From an uncultured Desulfatitalea sp. (GTDB lineage: Bacteria > Desulfobacterota > Desulfobacteria > Desulfobacterales > Desulfosarcinaceae): a DNA stretch of 64,000 nt. This document shows positions 24,167 to 32,211 of this stretch, one piece after another (the stretch's first letter is position 1; each line of letters opens with the position of its first letter). The notes below the pieces were generated by a model. It had not been told where the DNA came from and did not search any database. It saw only the letters and a program-made list of their open reading frames with translations. The DNA lies in assembly GCA_937868765.1 (NCBI GenBank), contig CALMNL010000004.1:570749-634748 (forward strand). Reading direction: 5' to 3'. A program made the position numbers and the translations under genes.

Positions 24167-24972
24167 CGCACTTCAAATCCATATTTGATGAAGATCGCCG
24201 AGGCCTCCGGGCCTTTCAGGAAGGCCACAAACGCCTTGGCCGCATCCATTTTTCCACCCGACACCGCGGCCACCGGGTAGATGATGGGCGGATGGCTGTC
24301 GACCGGGAAGGTCCCCACCACCCGTACCTTCCTGGAGACAGCGGCATCAGTGGCGTAGACCAGACCCAGGGGCGCTTCGGCCCGCTCGACCATCACCAGG
24401 GCGGCGCGCACGTCTTTCATGGGGGCCAACCGGTCCTTGACCTGGTCCCAGCACCCCAGGCTTTCCAGCGCCTTGCGGCCGTACTTGCCCGCCGGCACAT
24501 GCTCGGGATCGCCCATGGACAGGCGCCCCTCTTTGCCGAGAATATCCGTGAGCGCAACACCCGCCTTGATCTCGATAAGCTTCACGGGGCTGTCGGCGGG
24601 CACGATCAGCACGATGCGGTTGCCCAGCAACTCCCGGCGGTTTCCCGGGGCCACCCGCTTTTTCTCTTCGAGATAGGTCATCCACGGCACATCAGCCGAA
24701 AGAAAGAGATCGGCCGGCGCGCCGCTTTCGATCTGCTTGGCCAGGGTGGAAGAAGAGGCGAAAGCGAAGGTGACATGGCCCTTGCCTTGGGATTCGTAAA
24801 GCGTTCCGATCTCGCCGAGGGCGTTGGTGGTGGAGGCGGCGGCGAAGACCAGCAGCTCTTCCTGGGCCGCGAAGGCGCAGGCCGCTAAAAAATGATCCAT
24901 CGGCCCTGGCATCAATAATACCGTGGCCAGAGCCATTGCCCAGAAGAACACCGCTCGCCGGATCGACCTCAA
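24163..24972 (-). CDS. modA: molybdate-binding periplasmic protein
   Basis: 269 residues with an N-terminal signal (cleavage probably near AFA-AQE). ModA hallmarks: LLVFAAASTTNALGEI, FASSSTLAKQIESGAPADLF, SADVPWMTYLEEK, MGDPEHVPAGKYGRKALE, and GLVYATDAAVS. Binds molybdate or tungstate for ModBC; sulfate reducers need both for formate dehydrogenases and related enzymes. First gene of the operon, divergent from the HTH regulator. Confidence 0.93.
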   Translation of the reverse strand: MRSIRRAVFFWAMALATVLLMPGPMDHFLAACAFAAQEELLVFAAASTTNALGEIGTLYESQGKGHVTFAFASSSTLAKQIESGAPADLFLSADVPWMTYLEEKKRVAPGNRRELLGNRIVLIVPADSPVKLIEIKAGVALTDILGKEGRLSMGDPEHVPAGKYGRKALESLGCWDQVKDRLAPMKDVRAALVMVERAEAPLGLVYATDAAVSRKVRVVGTFPVDSHPPIIYPVAAVSGGKMDAAKAFVAFLKGPEASAIFIKYGFEVR

Positions 24973-25094
24973 ATTTCACCTCTTCAGCTCTGATTGAATT
25001 GTCTTGATGACGTTTAAAAACTTAATTTGACGTGTTTTCATGTCATATGATATGGGACGGGTCAACATCGATCTTCAAAGACGGGGATATCCGC
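24973..25094. promoter_or_regulatory. shared modA/regulator control region
   Basis: AT-rich 122-bp divergent spacer containing TTGACG (25027-25032) and the palindromic core TCATATGA (25043-25050) followed by TATG. This is a plausible operator for the adjacent HTH protein. The exact promoter boxes are uncertain. Confidence 0.4.
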
Positions 25095-26213
25095 ATGGGG
25101 CAAAAACCGATGGCCATCGTCAACACGGTCAAACAGCACCGCATGGCCCGGGGCTGGTCCCAGGAGGTGCTGGCCGACAAGATCCAGATTCGGCGGCAGG
25201 CGATTTACGATATCGAGTCCGGGCGGTATCTGCCCAACACGGCCATTGCCCTGCGGCTGGCGCGGGTTTTCGGCTGCCGGGTGGAGGATCTGTTCAGCGA
25301 GCGGGAGACTTCGGAGAATTGGCCGGTCCATCTGCTCGACGGGCAGGCGCCGCCCGCCACGCGCCTGGCCCTGGGCCGGGTGGGGGATCGTCTGGTGGGA
25401 ATTCCCTTGAAGGGAGCCGAGGCCATCCCCTTCGGCCTGCGCCCGGCCGACGGTGTCATGGCATCCGACGGGAAGGGCGTGCGGGTCTTCACTGCGCCCG
25501 GCCAGTTGGAAAAGACCATCATCCTGATGGGCTGCGATCCGGCCTTCGAAATCCTGGCCCAGCACGTCTGCCGGGCCGCCGCCGACCACCGGGTGCTCTG
25601 CCGGTTCGCCTCCAGCATGCGCGCCCTGGGGGGCCTGGTGGAGGGGGTGGCCCACGTGGCCGGCACCCACCTGCACAACACGGGCAAAGACCAGGCCAAC
25701 GTGGCGACGGCCAGCCGCCGGCTGGCCGGCCTGGGCGCCTCGATGTTCGGGTTCTCGTTGATGGAGGAGGGCTTGATGGTGGCCAGGGGCAATCCGCTGG
25801 GCATTCGCGGCGTGGCCGACCTGGCCCGGCCGGGGCTTCGTTTCGTCAACCGGGAGGCGGGGGCTGCCCTGCGCGTGCTGCTGGACGATCACCTGCGGCG
25901 GGCCGGTGTTGAAGCAAACGCCATCCACGGTTATCGCATCGAAGTGGCTTCACACCGGGAGGGGGCCTACCGTATCGCCTGCGATGTGGCCGATGCCGCC
26001 TTGGGCCTGCGCGCTATCGCCGACGCCTACGGCCTGGGATTCGTGCCCATCGCCGCCGCCCGCTGCGACCTGGTAATTCCGTCCCAAATGCAGCAGCACC
26101 CCACCGTGGAAGTACTGCTGAATGTCCTGCAATCCGCCGCCCTGCGCAAAGAGATCGACGCCATCGCGGGTTACGACGGTTCGGTCACCGGCCAAATGAT
26201 CGCGGCCTTCTGA
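25095..26213 (+). CDS. HTH regulator with solute-binding-like effector domain (mod regulator candidate)
   Basis: About 372 residues. N-terminal XRE-type helix-turn-helix (RMARGWSQEVLADKIQIRRQ to VFGCRVEDLFS), then a periplasmic-binding-protein-like domain (PF12727 type): GCDPAFEILAQHV, GTHLHNTGKDQANV, GLRFVNREAGAALRVLLDDHL. The same architecture is known in molybdate-responsive regulators of anaerobes. The ATG at 25095 has GGGG 8-11 bases upstream; a GTG at 25032 would place extra residues in the operator. Divergence from modABC supports sensing of molybdate or tungstate. Confidence 0.82.
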   Translation: MGQKPMAIVNTVKQHRMARGWSQEVLADKIQIRRQAIYDIESGRYLPNTAIALRLARVFGCRVEDLFSERETSENWPVHLLDGQAPPATRLALGRVGDRLVGIPLKGAEAIPFGLRPADGVMASDGKGVRVFTAPGQLEKTIILMGCDPAFEILAQHVCRAAADHRVLCRFASSMRALGGLVEGVAHVAGTHLHNTGKDQANVATASRRLAGLGASMFGFSLMEEGLMVARGNPLGIRGVADLARPGLRFVNREAGAALRVLLDDHLRRAGVEANAIHGYRIEVASHREGAYRIACDVADAALGLRAIADAYGLGFVPIAAARCDLVIPSQMQQHPTVEVLLNVLQSAALRKEIDAIAGYDGSVTGQMIAAF

Positions 26214-26316
26214 CATCGCCATTTGCCGACGAAGGCCCAGTGAAGCCGCACCATCCAGCGCAGATCGCAGCCAAGCGCATTTGCGTGGCGCCGAACTTTT
26301 CGGCACCGGTGCGGGA

Positions 26317-26772
26317 TCACTGGGCGGTCAGGCTGGCCATGGCCTTGAGCAACGCCGGCCGGCGCTCGGCCAGCGCCAGGACCTCGCCGGCGGCTTCGGC
26401 GATCTGAATGCTCTCTTTCTCGACGAAGATGGCGATCAGGTAACTGTAATCCTGGGGGCCGTAGGGCGCGGTCAGCTCGAGCAGATATCCCTCCCTGGGC
26501 CCGGCCGCGAGCGGCCCTTCGGCGCTGAGACGATAGCCCGCCGCCAGCATGCGCTTTTTCATGGCCTCTTTCCAGAAGGCCAGGTCGGCATACGGCTTGT
26601 TGGGTTCGCGGCGCACCCGGTAGACCACCGCGTCGGGACTGACCGCCTTGAAGGCGCCGTCCGGCGGATAGGCGGCAAAGCCCTCGGGCAACGCGGCCGG
26701 GGTGGTGGTCACACAGGCGCACAGGCACAGGGCAACCGCAAGCACCAACCAGGGGGAAGATAATGGGCGCAT
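26317..26772 (-). CDS. small lipoprotein, 151 aa
   Basis: Lipobox CLCAC ends the signal sequence, with Cys near residue 20. The mature domain (YPPDGAFKAVSPDAVVYRVRR, WKEAMKKRMLAAGYRL, YLIAIFVEKESIQIAEAAGE) is probably one alpha/beta fold; family unknown. It follows the two DUF4349 genes by one base, and the lipoprotein Cys suggests joint envelope function. The 103-bp gap to the preceding plus-strand gene holds a weak hairpin around 26288-26308. Confidence 0.72.
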   Translation of the reverse strand: MRPLSSPWLVLAVALCLCACVTTTPAALPEGFAAYPPDGAFKAVSPDAVVYRVRREPNKPYADLAFWKEAMKKRMLAAGYRLSAEGPLAAGPREGYLLELTAPYGPQDYSYLIAIFVEKESIQIAEAAGEVLALAERRPALLKAMASLTAQ

Positions 26773-26773
26773 A

Positions 26774-27388
26774 TCAAAAATCCTCGAGCAGATCGGTGAG
26801 GTTCAGGGTGTTGAGCCAGGCAAACGAGGAGACCCCCGTGGGCACAGGCGCGGTGCGCTCCTCGAATTCAAAAAGCACCTGCACCTCGGCCAGGCGCAGC
26901 CGGTGCTGCAGGTAGCGCAAGCGGCCCTGGAGCGTTTCGATTTCGGCGGTCAGCTGCACCAGCTCCTCTTCGATGGTCAGGGCTCCCTGGACATCGGCCT
27001 GGGCGAGCAGATGCAGATACTGGGTCTGGATCTTCTGCTTGGCCTTGAGAGCCGCCGCCTTGCGCAGCATCTCTTCGCCCAGGTCGTCGCGGCGCAGGCT
27101 GCGCTCCAGACGCTGCCCCTGGCGCTCGGCCAGGGAGATCAGCGCGTCGGCCTTAGCCACCGGCACCCGCAGCGTCAACCCCCGCCCGCTCTTCTCGGTG
27201 AAATAGCCGCCCGCCGCCTCGGCCGCAGCCTGCACCGCCGCCGCGGCCTGATCACGGTCGGCCACCTTGACCACCACCCGGGCCCACAACGCCGACATTT
27301 CAGCCCCGGCGTCGGCCTGGACCGGCACGACCCCCCAGACCCGCATCGCTGCAAGGATCAAAATGCAACTTACAATTCGACGTTTCAT
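26774..27388 (-). CDS. DUF4349-like exported protein
   Basis: 204 residues with a signal peptide (to about VQA-DAG). It is shorter than the DUF4349 lipoprotein before it but has the same core: VKVADRDQAAAAVQAAAEAAGGYF, LRVPVAKADALISL, and a coiled-coil EEELVQLTAEIETLQGRLRYL. The C-terminal membrane helix usual for the family is missing. ATGA overlap with the upstream gene. Confidence 0.78.
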   Translation of the reverse strand: MKRRIVSCILILAAMRVWGVVPVQADAGAEMSALWARVVVKVADRDQAAAAVQAAAEAAGGYFTEKSGRGLTLRVPVAKADALISLAERQGQRLERSLRRDDLGEEMLRKAAALKAKQKIQTQYLHLLAQADVQGALTIEEELVQLTAEIETLQGRLRYLQHRLRLAEVQVLFEFEERTAPVPTGVSSFAWLNTLNLTDLLEDF

Positions 27389-28530
27389 TTGTCCCCCTTG
27401 GCCAGCGCATCCAGGACGGCGCTGCGGTGACGCGTTTCATGTGCCTGGGAGGGGAAGTAGATCTCGGCCAGATCGAACTTTTCTCCGTCGCGTCGGGCCC
27501 GCAAAGCGATCAAATAGACGTAGGCGTCATTTCCCCGTGCCACCAGGCGCAACACCTTGAAATCGCCCACGCTCAAGGTCTCGACGGCGGCGAACTGCGG
27601 CCCAAGGCGCAGGCGCACCGCCGCCAGCCAGAAATCCGTGTCGCCGGCCGGGACATTGGCCTGCCGGCTGGCCCACACGGCCGCACCGTCCGCGCTTTCG
27701 GCCGACCAGGGCGCCTGGTCCGCCAGCACCACGAAACCGGCCGGCGGCGCCAACCGCCAGGCAGCGCCCGCGGCCGCTACCTGCTTTTCAAACGGAGACA
27801 ATCTGCCGATCCAGGCAAAGGCGCCGATCCGTACCTCGGCCCGGCCCTGTTCGAAGGCGCGTTCCTTAATTTCCAGGGTGATGCGCGCATATTGCGCCAT
27901 TTTGAGCAGGGTGTCGCGCTGGGCGGTCAAGTATTCGATTTGGGTGCTGAGGCGCTCGATCTCCTTGAGAATAGAGAGTTTTTCCTTCTCGCTTTTGGCT
28001 TTGGCCAGCAACTCGACCAGACGGCGGCGGGCGGCTTCGGCGATCTGCAGCCGCAGATCCACATCGGCATACTGATCGGTGATGTCCTGGACCGTGACCG
28101 ATTTTTCAAGCACATCGCCCAGCTTCAGCAGGCGTGCGTAGAGCTCCTCGAAGCGGCCGGCGGGCACGCGCAGCACCACGCGCAAGCCATCCAGACTTTC
28201 CACATAGCCCCCCGCCGCCTGGGTCAACGCGGTGGCCTGGTCCAACACCTCGTCCGGCTTGGCGGCCTGCAGTTTGATGAAACCGTTGTGGTAGCGCAGA
28301 CGCTGCACCGGTTCGGCGGCCGGCTGCACCGGCGTGGTCGCGAGCGCCGGACCACCGGCTTTGAAACGGGGCGCCGGCGCGGCGGCGCGGTCCATCTCCT
28401 TCTCCAGGGCCATTATCGATGGGGCGGCCATCGGTTCGGCTTCCACCGCTTTTTTGGCGCAACCCGGCGCCAGCAGCAGCATCAGAAGAAAGGTGATCCG
28501 CACGATCGGCAGAATACCCTTAGGGCTCAT
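27385..28530 (-). CDS. DUF4349 lipoprotein
   Basis: 381 residues with lipobox APGC (Cys near 24). The DUF4349 domain shows ALTQAAGGYVESLDGLRVVLRVPAGRFEELY, VTVQDITDQYADVDLRLQIAEA and a LxxEIERLSTQIEYL coiled coil. The second half (from about 240) resembles the small lipoprotein at 26317-26772 (WLAAVRLRLGPQF, YVYLIALRARRDGEKFDLAEIYF), so the three genes may derive from one architecture. Envelope role unknown. Confidence 0.8.
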   Translation of the reverse strand: MSPKGILPIVRITFLLMLLLAPGCAKKAVEAEPMAAPSIMALEKEMDRAAAPAPRFKAGGPALATTPVQPAAEPVQRLRYHNGFIKLQAAKPDEVLDQATALTQAAGGYVESLDGLRVVLRVPAGRFEELYARLLKLGDVLEKSVTVQDITDQYADVDLRLQIAEAARRRLVELLAKAKSEKEKLSILKEIERLSTQIEYLTAQRDTLLKMAQYARITLEIKERAFEQGRAEVRIGAFAWIGRLSPFEKQVAAAGAAWRLAPPAGFVVLADQAPWSAESADGAAVWASRQANVPAGDTDFWLAAVRLRLGPQFAAVETLSVGDFKVLRLVARGNDAYVYLIALRARRDGEKFDLAEIYFPSQAHETRHRSAVLDALAKGDK

Positions 28531-28569
28531 GGGGTTCCTTTGTGTGTCAAGGTTCCTATCAGGCGTTCT

Positions 28570-28758
28570 CTATTTGTATTTCTTCAGGTTGTACTTCTCC
28601 GCCAGGCGCGTGCGTTCCTCGGACGGCAGGGAGCGCATATAGCCGTTCCAGCCCGGGCACCAGCCCGCGTGCCAGCGCCAAAGCCGCCCCAGCAGGGATT
28701 CCGGGTTGCGGTCGTAGCGGGCGCGGAAAGCGCACTGGGCGCATTTCTTCTCGGCCAT
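28570..28758 (-). CDS. small Cys-containing protein, 62 aa
   Basis: ATG at 28758 with a perfect AAGGAGG 6 bases upstream. Sequence MAEKKCAQCAFRARYDRNPE then WRWHAGWCPGWNGYMRSL has a CxxC and a later Cys plus His, suggesting a small metal-binding protein. I recall similar ORFs in other sulfate reducers, without function. A longer open frame on the same strand (28559-28825) is judged a shadow. Confidence 0.75.
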   Translation of the reverse strand: MAEKKCAQCAFRARYDRNPESLLGRLWRWHAGWCPGWNGYMRSLPSEERTRLAEKYNLKKYK

Positions 28759-28772
28759 GGGAAACCTCCTTG

Positions 28773-29144
28773 TCAATGAAGGGCGGCTGGAGACCACGCT
28801 TCCAGGCGATGTCCCTCCGGGTCATGGAAAAAAAAGCAGCGCGCGCCCCAACGGTTCGTGATGGGGCCGGTCGTCACCCCTTTATCCACCAGATGACGAC
28901 GAAAGTCCACCACATCGGCCACCTGCCAGGAGAGGGTGACCCCCCCGCCCGCAACCGGGGCGATGGTGGCCCGGGCTGCGTCGGCGATACTGAGGCAACT
29001 GTCGGCCGTGAGCCGGAACTCCACGAACCAGTCGCAGAGCGGATGGGCGGCCAGGCCCAGCACGTCGCGATAGAATTGCACCGTTGCGGCCCAGCGGCGG
29101 CAGTACAAGATGGTGTTGGTGCGGCGCAGCTCCGGGGCAGGCAT
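28773..29144 (-). CDS. VOC (glyoxalase/bleomycin-resistance) family protein
   Basis: 123 residues, one VOC module: NTILYCRRWAATVQFYRDVLGL at the start, WFVEFRLTADSCLSI, and the closing RCFFFHDPEGHRLEAWSP with candidate metal ligands His and Glu. Too general to name the substrate. Lies between the small Cys protein and the cupin gene, same strand. Confidence 0.85.
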   Translation of the reverse strand: MPAPELRRTNTILYCRRWAATVQFYRDVLGLAAHPLCDWFVEFRLTADSCLSIADAARATIAPVAGGGVTLSWQVADVVDFRRHLVDKGVTTGPITNRWGARCFFFHDPEGHRLEAWSPAALH

Positions 29145-29154
29145 GGTCGCACCG

Positions 29155-29472
29155 TCAAATAGGCGGCGCGATGGTGGCCATGATGCGCATGTCGCTCCTG
29201 GCCATCACCCCGTGGGGCTCGCTGATGGCGCACACCAGCACATCGCCCGCCTCGGCCGGCAGGGTCAACCCGTCCTTGCCCAGAAACTCGCCGCTGCCCG
29301 AGAGCACCGTGATGCTCACCTCGCCCTCGATGTCATGGCTGTGCAACGGCAGCATCTGACCGGCCTTGATGTTGAAGTTGATCACCTTCATGTAAGGCGA
29401 GTCGTGCACCAGCAGATTGGTCATGGACCCGTCCTTGAACTTGCCCTCTTTGAAAATTTCGACTTTTTTCAT
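29155..29472 (-). CDS. cupin-domain protein, 105 aa
   Basis: Start ATG 29472 with AAGGAG 5 bases upstream; a frame-open extension to 29517 lacks a site. Single cupin barrel: INFNIKAGQMLPLHSHDIEGEVSI, with the H-x-H and Glu ligands of motif 1, and the GDVLVCAISEPHGVMA His of motif 2. Small cytoplasmic sensor or enzyme; substrate unknown. Confidence 0.85.
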   Translation of the reverse strand: MKKVEIFKEGKFKDGSMTNLLVHDSPYMKVINFNIKAGQMLPLHSHDIEGEVSITVLSGSGEFLGKDGLTLPAEAGDVLVCAISEPHGVMARSDMRIMATIAPPI

Positions 29473-29577
29473 GGCGTCTCCTTTTTTTAAGCATTCAGCA
29501 TAAATCCTAGGCGCCAAATTGCCAGAGGCAAGCCGGCGATGCCTTGACCTGGGTCAATATATAGGCTCACGCCTGGC

Positions 29578-29791
29578 CTAATTGCTGCTGTAAGCCGATT
29601 GCCGGTCTACTCTTCGGGCCAGTTCGCTGGTGTATTTCAGCTCCAGGGTGGCGGCATGCTCCCGGACCCAGTCGGTGAGCCGGGTCGGTGCGGCGGGCGG
29701 AGCCTGCCGAAGCGGCCGAAAAACGCCGGGCGATGTATTGGCCGGAGCGCCCGTACGCGCCGGTCACCGCGTGGATCCGGCCTACTGGCAT
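29578..29791 (-). pseudogene. internally deleted NAD(P)-binding reductase/epimerase gene
   Basis: Starts MPVGRIHAVTGAYGRSGQY, an N-terminal Rossmann GxxGxxG, then after ~25 codons shifts frame into LTDWVREHAATLELKYTSEL and ends SAYSSN, stop 29580-29578. The two parts look like the beginning and end of one short-chain/NmrA-like reductase with about 200 codons lost between. Bases 29473-29577 and 29792-30027 hold no gene I can support. Confidence 0.65.
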
Positions 29792-30027
29792 GGGGCCCTC
29801 ATGACTGGGTGGTGGGGGTGCCGAGGGGTTCCCAAGTCTCGCGAACCGATATCGTGAACCGAACCAGCCGTCAACGCCTGTCTGGTTGAGTTCCACCCCC
29901 AGAGGAGGACGGACCTGATCAGGAACAAAGAAATTTGATGTTTTTCTCTATATATGGTGTAAAATATCAAATTGATCTTTCTGGAACGAGACCCTCCGGG
30001 ACGCCCCCCTGGAAGGAGGCCGCCTTC

Positions 30028-30471
30028 ATGGGCTTCATACGCAAAATGCGCCCGGCAGCGGGCCGCTCCGCCATGTTGTCCCTGGCCGCCGGCATGTGGA
30101 TCGGCGTCGGCTTCCTGCTGCTTTCCTGGGCCTATCGCTGGCTGCACGCCGCCACCGTGCACGGCGCCGCCATACTGGTGGCGCTGGGGATCGCCGCGGC
30201 CCTGGCCATCCATCACTTCGGGTTTCTGAAAATCGTGGACAAAAACCTCGCCCGGATATTGCCCATGAAGGACAAGCGCTGCCTGTTCGCCTTCATGGGC
30301 TGGAAGAGCTACTTGAACGTGGTGGTCATGATCGCCCTGGGCATCCTCTTGCGCCACTCTCCTATCCCCAAGCCCTACCTGGCAGTGGTTTACATCGGCA
30401 TCGGCCTGGCACTGCTGCTCTCCAGCGTACGCTATTTGCGGATCATGATCAGCCATCGCAGCCGTTCATGA
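30028..30471 (+). CDS. small integral membrane protein, four helices
   Basis: 147 residues from ATG 30028, preceded by AAGGAGG at 30014-30020. Four predicted membrane helices: SLAAGMWIGVGFLLLSWAY, AAILVALGIAAALAIHHFGF, SYLNVVVMIALGILL, YLAVVYIGIGLALLLSS. The conserved-looking loop MKDKRCLFAFMGWKSY lies between helices 2 and 3. Unknown function. Convergent with the kinase gene, with a 23-bp overlap. Confidence 0.8.
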   Translation: MGFIRKMRPAAGRSAMLSLAAGMWIGVGFLLLSWAYRWLHAATVHGAAILVALGIAAALAIHHFGFLKIVDKNLARILPMKDKRCLFAFMGWKSYLNVVVMIALGILLRHSPIPKPYLAVVYIGIGLALLLSSVRYLRIMISHRSRS

Positions 30472-32083
30472 CCGTATCGGGGCAGTTCCGGCCTTGGCTG
30501 CAGGCGTGGCCGATGCGCTCGGCTGCCGAAAGAATATGCCGCATGTTCGCTTCCACATCCTGATCGGTAGCGATGCGCAGATGGCGCTCCGGGGGCAGTT
30601 CGCCCAGGGGCTCGAAATGGGCCTTGAACTGCTCGAAGTGCTGGCGGCGGGCATCCGAAACGCCCTGGCGGTCTTCCCGCGCGGTCAGGCGGGCCAGAAG
30701 GGTGTCATCGGAGCAGGTGCATTCGATGAAGATCCAGCCTGCATCCATGTCCCCGGCCAGGCGCACCGCCTCTTCGCGCCGCCGCCGGCTGCCGAAGGTG
30801 GCGTCCAGAATGACCGACTTTCCCTGCGCCAGGTGCTCCTGGGCCAACAGCAGAAGTCGTCCGTAGGTCAGCCCGGAGGCATGCGGCGCATAGATGCCTT
30901 CCTCAAAGGGACGGACGTTGGGCTCTGACGCCTTGTGCCCGAAGAGTTCCTTGCGGATCACATCCGACGGCAGCACGCTCACTTCCAGATGTTTGCCCAA
31001 CGCTGTGGCAATCGTGCTCTTGCCCGATGCCGGCAGGCCGCACACCACCCACAATACCGGCCGGGTGTAGCCCACCGCATAGCCATACGCCATCGCCTGG
31101 TATCGCCGGATTTCGGCCATCAGCGAGGGACGCTGCCCGGCGCCGATCTGTTCCAGCCGCAAGCAGCTCACCTTCAGACGCACCACGGCCCGGTAGCATT
31201 TGTAGAAATCGATCAACGTATACAGGTCGCTGTCGCCGCTGGCCGTCACGTAAGCCGCCAGGAAGGCATCGGCGACAGCGGGAAACCCGGCGGCGTCCAG
31301 GTCCATGGCCAGGAAAGCCAGGTCAACGGCCACGTCGCCATAGCGGAAGCGATCGTTGAATTCGATGCAATCGATCACCTGGATTTCGTTTTGGAGAAAG
31401 TAGATATGGTCGGCGCGCAGATCGCCGTGGCCGTCGCGGATATGACCCTCGGCCACCCGCCGGTCGAACAGCGCCTTGCGCCGGTATAAAAACGCGCGGG
31501 TTGCGGCCCTCACGATTTCCAGCCGCTCCGGGTCGATGGCCCTACCGGCATAGGGTTCCAGCTGCGCAAAGTTCTCTTCGCAATTAAGGCGCACCGTCTC
31601 CCAGGTGCCCACGGCGGCGGTCTCTTTGTCCCGGCGGGCCTGGGCGTAAAAGCGCATCAAGTGCCGGGCCAGATCGGTCACCGCCGTCTGCGGCAAGCGA
31701 CCGGCACGGAGCAGGCGCTCCATGGCCGCGTCATCCGGCAGCCGGCGCATCTTCACCGCATACTCCACCGCCGCTCCGTCGCCCTGCAGGCGATAGCCCG
31801 TTGCATCCCGGGTGATGGCCACCACCTCCAGGTAGATGTCGCGGCTCAGGCGCCGGTTGAGCGCCACCTCCTGGTGGCAGTAGTGGCAGCGTTTTTCGAG
31901 GGAAGTAAAATCGAGGAAGCCCAGATCCAATGGCTTCTTGACCTTGTAGACGAATTCTCCGGCCAGGGCGACGATGGAGATGTGGGTTTCCCGGAATTCA
32001 ACCTTTCCCACCGGATGGGGATAAAAGCCGGGATCACCCAGGGCGGCGACGAGCGCCTGGTGGTGGTGCGGTGCCATCGTCAT
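30449..32083 (-). CDS. APH-like / P-loop kinase fusion protein
   Basis: 544 residues, two domains. N-terminal aminoglycoside-phosphotransferase-like kinase fold: FVYKVKKPLDLGFLDF, catalytic-loop DGHGDLRADHIYF near 218-230 and metal-binding VIDCIEFNDRFRYGDVAVDLAFL. C-terminal P-loop kinase: GLPASGKSTIA near 352-362, DVIRKELFGH, SVILDATFGSRRRREEA and a LTAREDR lid. This two-kinase architecture is widespread, but its substrate is not settled to my knowledge. Ribosome site GAGGAGG 4-5 bases before ATG 32083. Confidence 0.85.
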   Translation of the reverse strand: MTMAPHHHQALVAALGDPGFYPHPVGKVEFRETHISIVALAGEFVYKVKKPLDLGFLDFTSLEKRCHYCHQEVALNRRLSRDIYLEVVAITRDATGYRLQGDGAAVEYAVKMRRLPDDAAMERLLRAGRLPQTAVTDLARHLMRFYAQARRDKETAAVGTWETVRLNCEENFAQLEPYAGRAIDPERLEIVRAATRAFLYRRKALFDRRVAEGHIRDGHGDLRADHIYFLQNEIQVIDCIEFNDRFRYGDVAVDLAFLAMDLDAAGFPAVADAFLAAYVTASGDSDLYTLIDFYKCYRAVVRLKVSCLRLEQIGAGQRPSLMAEIRRYQAMAYGYAVGYTRPVLWVVCGLPASGKSTIATALGKHLEVSVLPSDVIRKELFGHKASEPNVRPFEEGIYAPHASGLTYGRLLLLAQEHLAQGKSVILDATFGSRRRREEAVRLAGDMDAGWIFIECTCSDDTLLARLTAREDRQGVSDARRQHFEQFKAHFEPLGELPPERHLRIATDQDVEANMRHILSAAERIGHACSQGRNCPDTVMNGCDG

Positions 32084-32211
32084 GCAACCTCCTCGCCGGT
32101 TCGGGCATTACTATAAATATACTGCCTTTATCCGGGGTGCAACCATATGTAAGGAGGTGCCGTGGCAGGGCAACTGCCAATTGGTGGAAAAAGTGCGTAT
32201 GGTCCGGCCGT

